From positions 806,001 to 870,000 of the forward strand of contig JAUIRK010000920.1 of assembly GCA_030549495.1 (NCBI GenBank): 64,000 nt of DNA, read 5' to 3'. The position numbers and the translations under genes were made by a program. The stretch is from Nectonema munidae (taxonomy: Eukaryota > Nematomorpha > Nectonematoida > Nectonematidae). Below the pieces are notes generated by a model that was given only the letters and a program-made list of their open reading frames with translations, ran no database searches and was not told where the DNA came from. Within the stretch, counting starts at the first letter, position 1. Each line of letters begins with the position of its first letter. Of this stretch, positions 24,824 through 36,860 are shown piece after piece.

Positions 24824-24961
24824 TTAACCCATTTACGACCAATGTTCCTATTTTGGAACATAAGTAATTTCATCTTCGTCTGCTTTTTTCAATGACTTTG
24901 AATATAAATCGTCTGCGTTTTTATAGATATCGTCTGCTTTGCTTGGTCTTAAATGGGTTAA
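24824..24961. mobile_element. piggyBac-type MITE, complete, 130 bp
   Basis: TTAA (24,824-24,827), then CCCATTTACGACCAA; at the other end TTGGTCTTAAATGGG, then TTAA (24,958-24,961). The 15-bp inverted ends differ at one position. Almost identical in its inside to 10,836-10,962. Confidence 0.85.
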
Positions 24962-25379
24962 AAGGTATCAGAAGAATGAGTATTGTAGTGTACCGTTTCA
25001 CTTTTAGTTATCAAAAAAAACGAAGCACTCTTTGGATTAGAACTAAAACATTTTGAGCTTAATTTAAATATATTGAGGAGAGTTTAGTGAAAAAAAAGAC
25101 TAAACCAAAGTTTTAACCGTCCAACTGTTACATTTTTTTTCTATAAAACATCAGAATATTACAAAAACATTAAATTAATATAAAAAAGTTTATTTGAATA
25201 TCACAAAAATTTTGGAACCTTCACACCTTTTTTTATAAAAATCATATTCAGAAATACTAAAAAAATAGAAGTTTAAAATATTCTTTTTATCAGGAATGAA
25301 AATTGTTTAGAAAATATTTATATTATAAAAACAAATAACAAGATAAATAAACAGTTTTAAAATATATGGTTTTTTTGCA

Positions 25380-26125
25380 ACAAGATTATTTATGCGAGGG
25401 GAAATCTTTGCTACAACGCAATGAAGATCATGCTCGGGAGTTTGAGTTTTGACTTATACTTAATCCCTAATATCATTGAAAATGCTGATTTACATAGCCA
25501 TGTTGATGGAAATAATAGTAAGGGTTGAATAAAAGCCTCAGGCATCTCTTTGTATGAATTTCTAACCAAAAATCACATAAATTCCTTTTGAGTAAATATC
25601 ACAGGTTGTATATCAAGCAATTTATGTTGCAGCTCTATTAACTTTTCTTGTTCGAGCATTTAACAGCTGAGCATTAGCAGTAAAGGAATTTCTCAGATTA
25701 AGATTTGAAAAATAGCCATCAGTTTCCTCTTTAAGTGTTATCAGATGTTCTGTAGCTAACATTTTAATGGTAACCGTTTCAAATTGTAGGGTTTCATTTA
25801 AAAATTTCGTTAGTGTACTGAACATTGAAAAAAATATTTGACTGGATATTTATTCTTCACATTTCCAACTTTGCACGAAATTCTTTGAGTTTGGATATGA
25901 ACTCGCAAACTGTTATCTCTTTTCCTTGGAGTCTTTGGTTCAGCATAGTTAAAGCATCAAATATATCAACAAGGTAAGCAAGTTTAAGAACGAAGCAAGA
26001 CTCTTTTAAAGAAGTGACAAAATGCTGGCTATTCTCAGAATTTAGAAAAAACGCAATCAATTCTTTACGAAGTTCATAAACACGTTTTGTGACATTTCTT
26101 TTGGAAAGCCAACGTACCAAAGTGC
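25380..26125 (-). pseudogene. hAT transposase, C-terminal half (ZBED-like)
   Basis: From 26,120 downward on the minus strand: VRWLSKRNVTKRVYELRKEL, LAYLVDIFDALTMLNQRLQG and then, after breaks, the dimerisation region (KEMPEAF, LLFPSTWLCKSAFS) near 25,470-25,530. This order matches the transposase at 1-2,866, but the sequence is a different family. The N-terminal half and the terminal repeats are missing. The coding part stops abruptly at 26,118 next to AAAGTGCCGCAA. Confidence 0.78.
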
Positions 26126-27017
26126 CGCAATATTAATTTGTCAATATCTTTTTTTAAATAATAAAGTTCAAGCTGAAGTAAAATTTTTTATAAAATGTAA
26201 GTTCTTTTCTATTGTTTAAAATCTTTCTTCATTTAATTAATTAAAAATATTTTGTTAAACTAAGCTCCTTAAATAATGATGGCCTTCTCATTTTAATGGC
26301 GGCTGGGTTAAAAAGTGCCGCAAGGTTTTAATAAAATGTCTGCCTTTTAAAATGGATGATTATTTTCATACTTTTATAAATATATTCATCCATTTTTTTT
26401 TTATCTTTTCTACTTTTTAGACACGTAATGTAACTAAATTTAATTTCTTTATTTTTTTAAAAGAATGTTTTTTAAACTTAATTAGAAGCTTTATCAACCT
26501 ATTTTTTTTGATATCAAATATTTTTTGTGAAAATAATCTACAAAATTTCCTAAAAACTTTCCCTGAAAAGTTTATCCAGTTATCAGGGCCTTTTTCATTC
26601 AAATAATATAGTTTAAATTATTATTGCTTAGTGTATAATTTTTCTAATATTATATATTCTTATTCTAAAAGTATAGAGCGTATAGAAAAATTTGTTGCCT
26701 CCATTTCAACCAAACCTTTTCATTTTACTTTTTTTTGAAAAATTTAAAATTTTATATTGAAGGAGAATATATTTTCTTAAGATGCAAAAAATTTTTTCGC
26801 TTATTTAAATTTTGGATTTGCGTCTTGCCAACAACAAGAACGGCTGCTATTTTATATCAAGATGCTTGATTTCGTTGTCCTTTTTTGAAATGTGAGTTTT
26901 TTTTCTCTTTATTGTCATTTCAACCATTTTTCAGATTTTGTTGTCATATTATATACAACAAATACATTGTTATCCTGATATATGCGTGCTGTTCCAACAA
27001 GTATGAGAGCAAAACGT
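26126..27017. other. AT-rich stretch with possible element end
   Basis: GGGTTAAAAAGTGCCGCAAGG at 26,306-26,326 is the inverse of 32,097-32,118 (TTGCGGCACTTTTTAACCGG), and AAAGTGCCGCAA also sits at 26,115. They may be termini of hAT-like elements. No gene is seen otherwise. Confidence 0.35.
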
Positions 27018-27598
27018 GGACCGGGACCCGCCCATACCCGCAAAATAAACTTTGTGGGTACACCCAGTCCTGCAAATAATTTTTTTCCAGCATAGATTTC
27101 GAAATAAATTTTTGAGTAAACTATTAAACACACAAAAATTGAATCAACTAATCATTCGGCTAACAAATCAGTAATTTTATTACGTTTCTTCAGGGAGGCA
27201 GAGTCCAAGGTTTAAACATCTAACTCTCACTTGAAACACTTAAAAACTCCAAGTACATGTTAGAATTTATTTTCAACCACCTAGCGTTTTACTATTATTT
27301 TATAATTTTTTAAGAAAATAATTTTTGTGGTGCTTAATCTCCTTATTTTTTATTTGATTTTACATAACACAATCTCAATTCTTATTCCCATACATGCGCA
27401 TATTTCAGTTAAATTCGGCATATCATATAACTAAGGACTATTAATAGTAAAGGATGCTTAGAAAGTTTTCTGATTTATTTTTTTAATATACTTCATTTTG
27501 ATTTTTGAGAAATGTCAAATATTACCCAAAAATCAAAATTCTTCTATCCACACCCGCATAACCGCGCAAATATTTTTATGTGGGTAATCGAGGGTCCA
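27018..27598. mobile_element. Candidate non-autonomous hAT-like element
   Basis: GGACCGGGACCCGCCCATACCCGC opens it and GTGGGTAATCGAGGGTCC closes it. The ends are imperfect inverses, and CACCCGCATAACCGCGC lies just inside the right end. Such GC-rich ends in AT-rich surroundings resemble the hAT MITEs elsewhere in the window. No target duplication was fixed. Confidence 0.45.
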
Positions 27599-27599
27599 G

Positions 27600-28420
27600 C
27601 AAGTTTGACTGTATTATATTTTTTAGGTCTGTGATTTTGTGTCTTGATCATATGATTACTTTCCAAACACTGCTAAGGAAAGATTATTATTCAAAAGTAG
27701 AAGTAACTTCATAAATTTAAAGATGTATTTTTATTTTTAGGTCAGCGCACTTGAATTTTGGAATTAGCTTAAAGAAATATTTTCTATCGCAAAATTTTTT
27801 AAGTTTTCAATGCAAATACTTCAATGACATAACCAGCATTATTAACTTACGAATAACCTTTTGAATTGAAATAAATTAATTTTTTATAATGAAAAATTTT
27901 TTACATTTTATGGTTCGCACTTTATCAATTTTTCTCACTTTTATCAGAGTTTTTATTAAAATAGAACTTGCAAGTCTTGCTAGGGCGCGGTTAAAACATG
28001 ACTTTTGTCTTCTTAGTGTTCATTGTGAGGCGTTAGTTGTCACAGTCCCAAGATAACTTATAAGTTGATGACTGCATTTTCTGCTTACTGATGGCGTTCA
28101 TGGTATGTTATCCGCAAAAAAAAATTCAAATAACTGTCCGTTTAAGCTTTGTTAAGGCAAGCAGTCGTCTTTGTTTATGCATCTACCCATTAGTCCTGTA
28201 CCTGATGCATATTCCTTCTTCCTTGTACTGGAAGGCGTTGATTAAAATGGTTGTTGACCGTAATTCTTCGAATCTTTTTTTCAATGAAAATACTATATTA
28301 TGTTTAATTCACAACTTATAAAGATCAAAAATGAATAATTGATTGTGCTTGAAAAAAGTCTCCTATTTTTGAAATGATAATCGGCATCAGCAATATATTA
28401 AATATTAAATTTATTAAAAA
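27600..28420. other. Non-coding stretch
   Basis: A less AT-rich part (27,990-28,290) has a 76-codon open frame on the + strand with no motif I recognise. The rest is AT-rich. Confidence 0.3.
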
Positions 28421-28424
28421 TTGC

Positions 28425-28613
28425 TTAATATTCGTTTTTTGTATTTAAGTTTTCAATTAAAAAAAAGTAAAAAATTTCCTGGTTAAGGAACCTCTCATCT
28501 GCTGCAGATTTTTTCTCTTTTTGACAATTATAGCAGTGACGTTTAATTTGTATTAACCTAACAAAATGATTTCCTTTATCATATTTAAATTCTTCATTGA
28601 CTCTTTCTTTCAA
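28425..28613 (-). other. Short open frame, possibly a transposase scrap
   Basis: 62 codons, containing KGNHFVRLIQIKRHCYNCQ. HF with C-x2-C following is faintly like the start of the C-terminal zinc finger of piggyBac transposases, and piggyBac MITEs exist nearby. The second half of such a finger is not visible. Treat as unproven. Confidence 0.2.
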
Positions 28614-28845
28614 ACGCCTTGATTTTTTACAATTGGTGGAGGAAACATTTGAATTGAGAGATAAAGAAATTCTTTTCGTTTACAATAAAGTTATTATTCT
28701 TTTACATTCATAAAATTGTTGAGTTTTTAGCAATTTACTAAATGATATCCAGCCTTTGTGTGAAAATAGGAAACCACGATTTTTTCTTCTATTTCTTGTT
28801 CTGTATAAAGAAACTTACTTATCAAGAATATCAGCACCTCATATG

Positions 28846-30346
28846 TAAAGTGACCAGACGTCCCGCTTTTGGCGGGACAGTCCAGATTTTCAACAAATTG
28901 CCACGGGGCATTTTAAAAAGTCCTGATTTTAGAAAATGCACGACAAGCCAGAAAACGGCAATATACGATTTTCGGTGGCCATATGACTACTTTACCAGGA
29001 TATGAATTTCATATTATTTTTGTTAATTTTTAGTTTGGTAAAAAATAATTATTACTATTTAGAATTGTTATTTACTTGATTTATTTTTTGGTTTTAAATT
29101 TTTTGTTTTAGCAGTTTTAATATTTTTTTTATCCTCAATAAAAGCTAAGTAAAAGATGATTGTTCGAAAAGTATCAAAAAATGGAAATTTCGAGTTTGTA
29201 AAAAATTGTGAAAAAATGAATTTTCAAAATATATTACGTTCATCGAAATTTATAAATTAGATTGATAAAAAAAATTTATTTTTTACTTGAAGTACAAAAA
29301 ATATATTGTTATTTCTATATATACACTGTGCTCGTTGAAATGCTTAATGAATTTTGTGAAACTGCGGGAGTTGAATATCAGAAAATACTTGGATACAGTA
29401 AAACGCGCTGGTTAGCTTTTTTGCCAGCTATGGAAAGAATTTTAAAAATATATGATCCCTTGAAATCCTACTTTCTATCACAGGATAAATGTTCTAGAAT
29501 TTTAGAAGAGTTTTTTTAAAAAGATTCTTCTAAAATTTGGCTAGAGTTTGTACAAAATCAAGCAGCTCTTTTTCAAAATGCTATAAAATTTATTGAATGT
29601 GACAAAAATTTCTGTAATCGAAGTGGCAAATGAAGTTAATAATTTAAAATTTCAGTGTCATGAGCGGTTAGACATTACAATGATATTGAACATTTTCATT
29701 GGGTTACATTGAAAAAAGAACTTAAATGTAATGATGTGCGAAAATCATTCGATTATATTACTCAAAATTTTCCATATAGTAATATTTCCGAAAATGATCT
29801 TTTTAATGAGGCATCATTATTAAAAAAAAATATTGATAATGAAAAGATTAAATTTTGGGCATCAGCGAAAACCACAATAGAGAACAAATGGTTGGAAGCA
29901 TTTCACCATTTTGAAGTAAACCATACTCATAAAATAATGCACTGAAGATAGTGGAATATGCACTGTCCTTACCAGGAAGTAATGCTGCAACTGAACGTCT
30001 TTTTTCTACGGTGAATAAAGTATGGACATCAGAAAAATCACAATTAGTGTTGAGACTTTAAAAGATATTTAATGTGTGAAATATAATCCAACGAGTTCTT
30101 GTGAAAAATTTAATGATTTTTAAAACAACAACAACACTACTAAAAATAATTCACTCAAATGAGAAATATGCCGAAGAATATATGATACTATACATATATG
30201 TATTTTACTTATGTTTGAAAAAATATATTACGATACTATTTTTCGTTCTATGAAATTTTTTGTTGCTCCATATAGACCAGATTTTTAATCAAGAACCCCA
30301 TGTTAATGGTGTCCCGCTTTACCGATGTTAAAATCTGGTTACCTTA
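28846..30346 (+). mobile_element. hAT transposon, 1.5 kb, with both ends and target duplication
   Basis: Ends TAAAGTGACCAGA (28,846) and TCTGGTTACCTTA (30,346) are inverted repeats, followed inside by GTCCCGCTTTTGGCGGGAC on the left and GTGTCCCGCTTTACC on the right. Flanking 8-mers are CTCATATG (28,838-28,845) and CTCATATA (30,347-30,354), seven of eight equal, a hAT-type target duplication. Inside, on the + strand, are transposase pieces: LVEMLNEFCETAGVEYQ and YSKTRWLAFLPAMERI (29,330-29,450), KSYFLSQD, and the dimerisation part LPGSNAATERLFSTVNKVW (about 29,965-30,030). The first third of the enzyme is missing, so this is an internally deleted, inactive copy. Confidence 0.85.
29262..30062 (+). 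pseudogene. hAT transposase remnant of the 28,846-30,346 element
   Basis: Broken coding region of the element. It has the RW helix region (KTRWLAFLPAMERI) and C-terminal ATERLFSTVNK. At least three frame changes or stops separate the pieces (near 29,517, 29,640 and 29,943). The N-terminal zinc finger and first catalytic region are not seen. Confidence 0.8.
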
Positions 30347-30354
30347 CTCATATA

Positions 30355-31600
30355 TATGTATTATACTAAGATGCAATTTCTTTTTTATATTTTAGTGAGT
30401 AGCAAATTATATTACTAATTGGAAAAATCCTACTGTAGATTGCAGCAACAGACACAGAATATAACATTATAATTCCATTTTTCTTTAAAAATTCTGTTAA
30501 TATTCTATCCCTTAAAAGTTCTAGAATTTCTATTTTTGTGCAAAAATTGATGAAATATATTTCATAAAATGTACATCTATATTTATGTATAACAGATGTC
30601 AAATATTTTATAACTCTTACACCAAAAATATCAAAATTATTTTCTTTTTCCTTGCCAAGGTATAGATAAAAATGGTTTAAATATCCTCCTGAACTGCAAA
30701 CACCAATTATAACCAAATTTATTGATCTTCATTTCAAATATTTTTTTCCAAATGCAACACATAATATCTGATCATCATTTATATCGATAAAAATCTTAGG
30801 TTAAAAAGTGCTTCAAGGTTTATTTAGTCTTAACCTTTTTGAAATTAAATAATTATATAATACAATCATTAATCAAAGAAATTCTGCATATTTTAATTCC
30901 CCCGGAGCTTTGCCAATCTCCTAATATCTTGCCAAAGCAATCTCTGCATACTTTAATGCCTCTTAACGTTTGACAAGCACCTAATATGGACCTATATATC
31001 CCTAAAGCCAAATTTTCACAAGCTAATAACCTTTAATTTAATCTTTAAATCAGATAAAATTTAAACACAATATATTTTTTTATACTCTTAATCTATATTT
31101 AAATTTTCAGCAACATTCAATATTATATGTGAAAAATATTCGAGGATAAAAAGTTTTAGTTAAATACATAGTAACTTGTCAAAGTAATTTGGGCATATTT
31201 TAATGACTCAGTAGGTTTGCCATGTTCCGAATGCATTGATATGTAATTATTACAACCTTGGAATTTTAAGTTTAATTAAGGGATTGTGATGTAAGGTGTT
31301 TAGAGACTGTTCAATACTTAAACGTCTTCGGTGAATACAGCCTTGAAAACTCTTCACGCTACACGTTTACTATTAAAAATAACTAAGGAGAATTTATTAT
31401 GCAAATACAAATTATAAAATACATGTTACAAAACACCCATACATGGTGTGGTATATACATGTAAAGACAATTAATATAAATATCACATGGCACAAAAACA
31501 AAACTAAAAAAAAGAAATAGTTATTTGAAAAAAGTTCTTAGAAAACGCTTGAATCTACAACTACCTTTTTTTTAAATATAAATAATCAAAGACGCAGAAC
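30355..31600. other. AT-rich non-coding stretch
   Basis: A 116-codon open frame on the minus strand (30,366-30,716) has a plausible amino acid mix but no motif or splice context that I could support. GGTTAAAAAGTGCTTCAAGG near 30,800 resembles the possible termini at 26,306 and 32,097. Confidence 0.3.
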
Positions 31601-31601
31601 C

Positions 31602-31821
31602 ATTGACGGATCCAAAGGGGCTGCCTAGCCCCCCCCCCCCCCCTCCATAGAATAAAGCCTCAAAAGAAGAAGATGGTGACGATCTAGCTTTAAAAATGGG
31701 TTTTTGTTAAGAAATGTTGACGGAGACGATGATGACAGACAACTTCTGAACTTTAAAAAACCAATAAAATTCATTTTTCAAATTAGCTCCCCCCTATAGT
31801 CGATTTCTTGATTCGCCACTC
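31602..31821. mobile_element. Candidate hAT-like MITE, 220 bp
   Basis: CATTGACGGATCCAAAGGGG and a poly-C run open it; AGCTCCCCCC, then TTGATTCGCCACTC close it. The ends are rough inverses of one another, like the many MITEs that start CAGTGGCGGATCCA. No coding sequence. Confidence 0.5.
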
Positions 31822-32380
31822 CGCATTACCCACATTTATGAATGAAAACAAGAATAACTTATTGTTACATTTATTATCATATTCAGAATTTTAAACAGAT
31901 TGGATTTACTAAACTTCAAATATAAAAAACAATAGAATTAATAATTTAAATATTTATTATACCAAAAATTATTTTAGCATTTCAAATTTTTTAGTTAGAT
32001 TTTCTTTAAAAGTATTTTATTAAATTAGAATAAATAATTTAAAATAATTTGTTTTTTTTCAACACTTTTTGTTCTATTATTACCTCATTTTTTTTGTTGC
32101 GGCACTTTTTAACCGGACCCACCGCAGTGTGATACATTGTGTTCAGCACCATATTCTTCGCAAATAAGTTTGAACAAGCGACTATTCAGAGCGCTTCTTT
32201 AACATGATTGACTATTTTAACAACTAACTTCACAGGAATAATTCAACAGGAAGAACTTTACAAGACAAAGCAAACAAGGAATGAATGAGGAGCTACTTTC
32301 ATGACACGAGCTTGAAAACCGGATTTGTGTCCCAACATATCTGGTGCTCCTTTATAGTTGTGCATGCTTTTAGCCCTATT
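31822..32380. other. Non-coding stretch
   Basis: No gene. TTGCGGCACTTTTTAACCGG (32,097) is the inverse of the word at 26,306. 32,150-32,350 is of normal complexity but without open frames. Confidence 0.3.
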
Positions 32381-32384
32381 AGTC

Positions 32385-33070
32385 ACTAAATAAATTAATT
32401 CTACAAAATTGGCTTAATCATATCTCTTCAAATTTCGTGACTTTTCCTAAATCGCTAGCAGCATTTTTTGATACCATTTTCATGGTAGTTGAATGACCCT
32501 TTCATGTCCAAAAATGTCATTCAAAATCATAAAATCAAAATTTCGATTAATCAGAAATATATCTAATAAAATATTCATTCAAATTTTACAATGAAATATA
32601 TATTTTATAACAAATCTATTATGCTGTTTTAATTTCTCATTTTTCACATTTAGGATGTGAATATACCTATAAGTGTTAATCAAATTTGCGGTTTACTTCT
32701 AAATATTGTCTCCAAAACATTCCTTCAAATTTTACATAAAATATATGTTTTATACTAATTTGGCCATGCTGGTTTCATTTCTGGACTCATTTTTTACATT
32801 TAGCATGTAAAATACCTATAAGTGTTAATCAAATTTGCGGTTTACTTCTAAAAATTGTCTCCAAAAATATTCATTCAAATTTTACAATGAAATATATGTT
32901 TTGATACCAAATCGATCATGCTAGTTACATTTCTGGGCTCAGTTTTTGCTTTTTGAAAATATCTGCAAGCGTCAATAAAATATGCGGTTTAAGTTTAAAA
33001 ACTGTTTTCAAATATATCTCAAATTTTATATTAAATATATATTTTTATACCAAATCAACCGAAGGAAATA
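32385..33070. repeat. ~148-bp tandem repeats, second locus
   Basis: Units are marked by ACCTATAAGTGTTAATC at 32,665 and 32,814 and a weaker copy near 32,960, each followed by TTTGCGGTTTA and a TTTTACAATGAAATATAT-type word. The leader CGCTAGCAGCATTTTTTGAT and the units match 15,590-16,230. Spacing is 149 and about 146 bp. Confidence 0.7.
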
Positions 33071-33307
33071 TATTATAACTCATAAAGAAAGTTTGAAAGA
33101 CATCTAAAATTTCTTTCTGTTATCATAGGTTTTTTTTTAGATTTTGTTAGAATTCCAAAGTGTACTGCCAAATATACCAGATGATTCTTTGTATAAAGAA
33201 TGTTTTATTTGAAAATTTTATAAAACAAAGTCAAGCTATTATAAATCTATGCACAAATAAAAAAATGCCATTTTTTTGAATTGATAGAATAAGCATATGT
33301 AAAAAAA

Positions 33308-33834
33308 TTGTACCGAGATTTTCTCTTTCTTGGAAATTATGCTATAAGGGAGAAGATAACCTTTATTAAGCGTGCGGCCGAAGAAACAGAAATTGGAAAA
33401 GACTTTAAAATTTTGATAGACATTGTGACATGTATTCCTGCATCTTCATATGGAGCTGAACGTGTATTTTCATGTCAAAATAGAGTTAAATCAAAACATC
33501 GTGCATGTTTGAAAATTATTAGACTAGATGAACTGCTAGCTACTGTCAATTCAAATCAGATTTATTCAAATGGAAATCTAGAGGCTGCTTTCGAGCTTTG
33601 GTGGGCGGAAAAAATCGAAGAAAAAAAGAGTGCTATCAATCATCCGGGCAATCAAGTGCACGAATAACTTTGCTTGAAGAAAAATCAGATGAAAACTTTT
33701 TTGAGGAAAGTGATTCAGATTCGATTTCCATTTCTTCTATTGATGAAGGGGAGATTGATTGCTTTAAGACAAAGAAACAAAACGGGCCTAACTTAGAACA
33801 CAAAGAAGTAGAAGATGATTTGTCTGAAGACTGA
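33308..33834 (+). pseudogene. hAT transposase C-terminal domain (hATC) fragment
   Basis: 119-codon open piece with IPASSYGAERVFSCQNRVKS and RLDELLATVNSN, the dimerisation domain of hAT transposases of the ZNF862/ZBED type, followed by WWAEKIEEKK. After a frame change near 33,650 an acidic tail (DENFFEESDSDS) runs to 33,834. The rest of the enzyme is not nearby, though the tandem repeats at 32,385 may belong to the same element. Confidence 0.75.
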
Positions 33835-33839
33835 GAATT

Positions 33840-35730
33840 GTATTAAATAAAAGTAATTATGTATTTAAGATTTTAAATTCAATAACAAATAACTTTTTAA
33901 CTTGAAACTATTAGTAACAGAAAAGTTTGACATTTTTTTTTTGAAAAAAATCTAATCACGGCCATTTTTGGCTATTGATTTTTTCCTGTATATATAATAT
34001 TTATTTAAAAAAATGTTATACATGTTGTAAATATGTATATTATATATACATATATATAATTTCTCATTATAATTATAAGATATATAATTTCTCATTTTTT
34101 TCCTCTTTGTAAACACTTTTCCTTTGTAATCATTTTTATCTCTTTCTCAAAATAAACTATTTTGAAATATAAGATTTCATTTACAAAGCTTTCATTTATA
34201 CTTTAATATGATTAATTTCTAGAACTATTTTAAGATATCCTCAGACTTAATTTTAAGTTAGCTTTAATCAAAGAGAAATTTTGTTAGACTTTGAAATTAT
34301 TTTGAAGAATCATAAAAAATAGGCAATAGTCGTCAAAAACTTAATTTTTTTCGGCGGTATCTTTCATAAATACTCTTATTTTTTCGGCGATGAAGCGCTG
34401 AAAAAGCTTAGCGAAAACACTGCTTAGCACCATCGCAGTGGTTGACTTTGTTTGCAGAGCATGAAAGTTTCGGCATGGAAAAGAAGAAAACGGCTAAATG
34501 ATAAGAAGCTGTTGTTTTAGTCTAGCTGTTTAATGAGAAAGAAAATGGCTGAAATATAAGTAAGATCTTCACCAACTGGACTAATTCACAGTTGCAACAC
34601 ATTCTAAAAATTAATTTGGGAATTAGCACATATGCCCTAAATAATATTAATCTTCATCATTAAGGAAATCATTGATCTCCATTAAGTCAAATTTTTTATA
34701 AGGTCATTGACCTTGTTAAAGTCTTGTTTAATTTTTATAGTGTGTGTCTTTTTCTATATTAACATTTTTATATTTTCTGTAAATGTTCAGTTTCACTTCG
34801 TGGAGTACAAACAAATTACTTATTGGTAAAAAGTTTAACATTTGTTGTAAACTAAATTCAGACAACCCATATTAATCCAGAGTTCAATAATCAGAATTCT
34901 TCATACCTTTAAAGGTTTACCTCAAATTCAGTGTAAATCTGAATTTTATGTATTATATATATTATTATTATTTCATTTTACTAAAAATTAAATTTTATTT
35001 AAATATGATCAATAAATTTTATTAAAAAATTTTAAAAATAATTCTGACTTTTTAGTTTTAAAACATACATTAGATATTAACGTATTTATTTAAGTAGTCA
35101 AAAATCAAAAACTTGTTTTACAAAAAAACACAGGTTATGAATGAAGAGGATGATGATGGTGAGATGAAAAATTGCATATTTACTTTTACAGTATATATCT
35201 TTTCCTTGAGATTGAGCAGTTACTGAATTCAGAGGAACTCAACACTTTCCACATCTCAGGCAGTTTTTGTCTCAATTATGTTTAAAAAGCAAAGAGAGAT
35301 GAATGATGAATCCTGTAGATAGGAAAAGTTGGCCTCCGAAATTATACACCTACAAGAACATTGTATCACGAGTGCAATTAATTATTGATCTAAAAAATGT
35401 TACAAAACAAAATTAATGATACGTCTTTGTATGAATTTGAAAGTAAAATAGTGCAAAAAAGAGAAAACCTTAAATTGAGAAACTTGAGAATTTCACATTT
35501 TCCAAACCGTCCTATATATTTTTTCAATGAATAAAGTTTACTGATATAACAAAAGATTAAATTAAAAATTTTAACTAATTTTTTTATAATTCATAGGTTA
35601 CAAAACATTTTAATTACTCATAATATAATAATATGCAGAAATACTTAGTCATAGAGATAATAAAAACCATCGAAAACTTTAAACACGAATAATAACACTC
35701 TACTAACGTGCAATACAACTAACTAGCTAT
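33840..35730. other. Non-coding stretch
   Basis: AT-rich, with (TA)n-like runs at 34,030-34,085. 34,340-34,520 is less AT-rich (TTTTTCGGCG occurs twice) but encodes nothing that I recognise. Confidence 0.35.
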
Positions 35731-35734
35731 AAGT

Positions 35735-36860
35735 CACTTAGGAAAAAACAAAATATTACATTGTATCTAATTTCAAGAATTTTGAAATTTGAAGCTGGAA
35801 ACTAAAATTTTAATAATGAAATGATTTTGAGAAAAATATATTAAAGTATAATCAACTTAATTTAAAGTTTGACAGTATTTCAAAAGAGAAAAGGCAACAT
35901 TGCAACTGATATAACGCAAACTGCTGCCAAAACTCAATTTTCGCTCTTCATTTGCCATGACTACACGAGTCAGAGAGAAGATCGAGTTGTTTCCTCTGGA
36001 GAAGTTGCTAACAGAAGCTGAGGTTTTTTGTGAGATGTTTTCGAAAAACAACCTTCCTGGTTCGAAGCATTAAAGAGCATTGGCCCTTTCTTTTGCATGA
36101 GCTTGTTGATGATTTTGAAAGAAGTGTAAACAAACACCTTGGCAAAATAAGGAAAAGCGTGAGCCAGTGAAGCAAGCGAAGTAAGCCATCTTCACAATGC
36201 GTGTATGGATGTTGAATGACTGATTCACAAGTAAAACCTTCTTTGAAAACACTGAAAGTGCGTAGATGGGCTTCTTGGTCAAAAGCAGGAATGTTCAGTG
36301 TCCACCCTTTTACTGATAGGCCAAATACTTATAATTTCTAAAAATATTATGAGCATAATTCTTAATATTAATATCCTAAATTTCATTCTTTATAAATACG
36401 CGATTCTAACCCTGTTAGAAATCAAGCTAGCACTGGACATAAAGATTGCTTCCCAATTTTGGAGCATTGGTGTTAGGATAGTATCGATCATTTAGCTGTA
36501 TTCATGTATTTGAAACATATATTCATGTAAAATAGTATTTATAAAGGTATATAGTTATGCAGTAGGAGAGGACTTTATTAGGTTTTTATTGGGATGGAAA
36601 GTCCAGAAAGATCGTGGACTCAGCATTACCGGAAGCCTCTAAAAGTTGTTATGCAAAAATTTTTCTATTTTTTCACCCTCCCTTGACTCTATGACATTTT
36701 TGTCCATATTTCACAATTTTTTGAATTTCGCAATTTTTTGAATTTTATTTGATAAAAGATAATAAATTGATTATTATTGCTAAATGTGATAGTTAAGGTA
36801 AAAGCCTTCGAAATCTCAGATTTGTCGAACCAAATTCAAAAAATATTTAACGCTTTCTTG
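35735..36860 (-). repeat. Left arm of the inverted repeat
   Basis: Inverse of 39,446-40,590. Differences are scattered single bases and a few small indels, so the arms have been separate for some time but not long. Confidence 0.82.

Noticed and set aside
28742-29005. 87-codon frame across the left end of the hAT element
   Set aside because: It runs over the inverted terminal repeat and target duplication, so it is chance.
32385-33070. CRISPR-like array
   Set aside because: Units of about 148 bp, degenerate, without spacers, in an animal genome.
35857-36495. Open frames duplicated in both arms of the foldback, as conserved genes
   Set aside because: Their conservation is explained by the inverted duplication; no family motif, splice context or start signal supports them.
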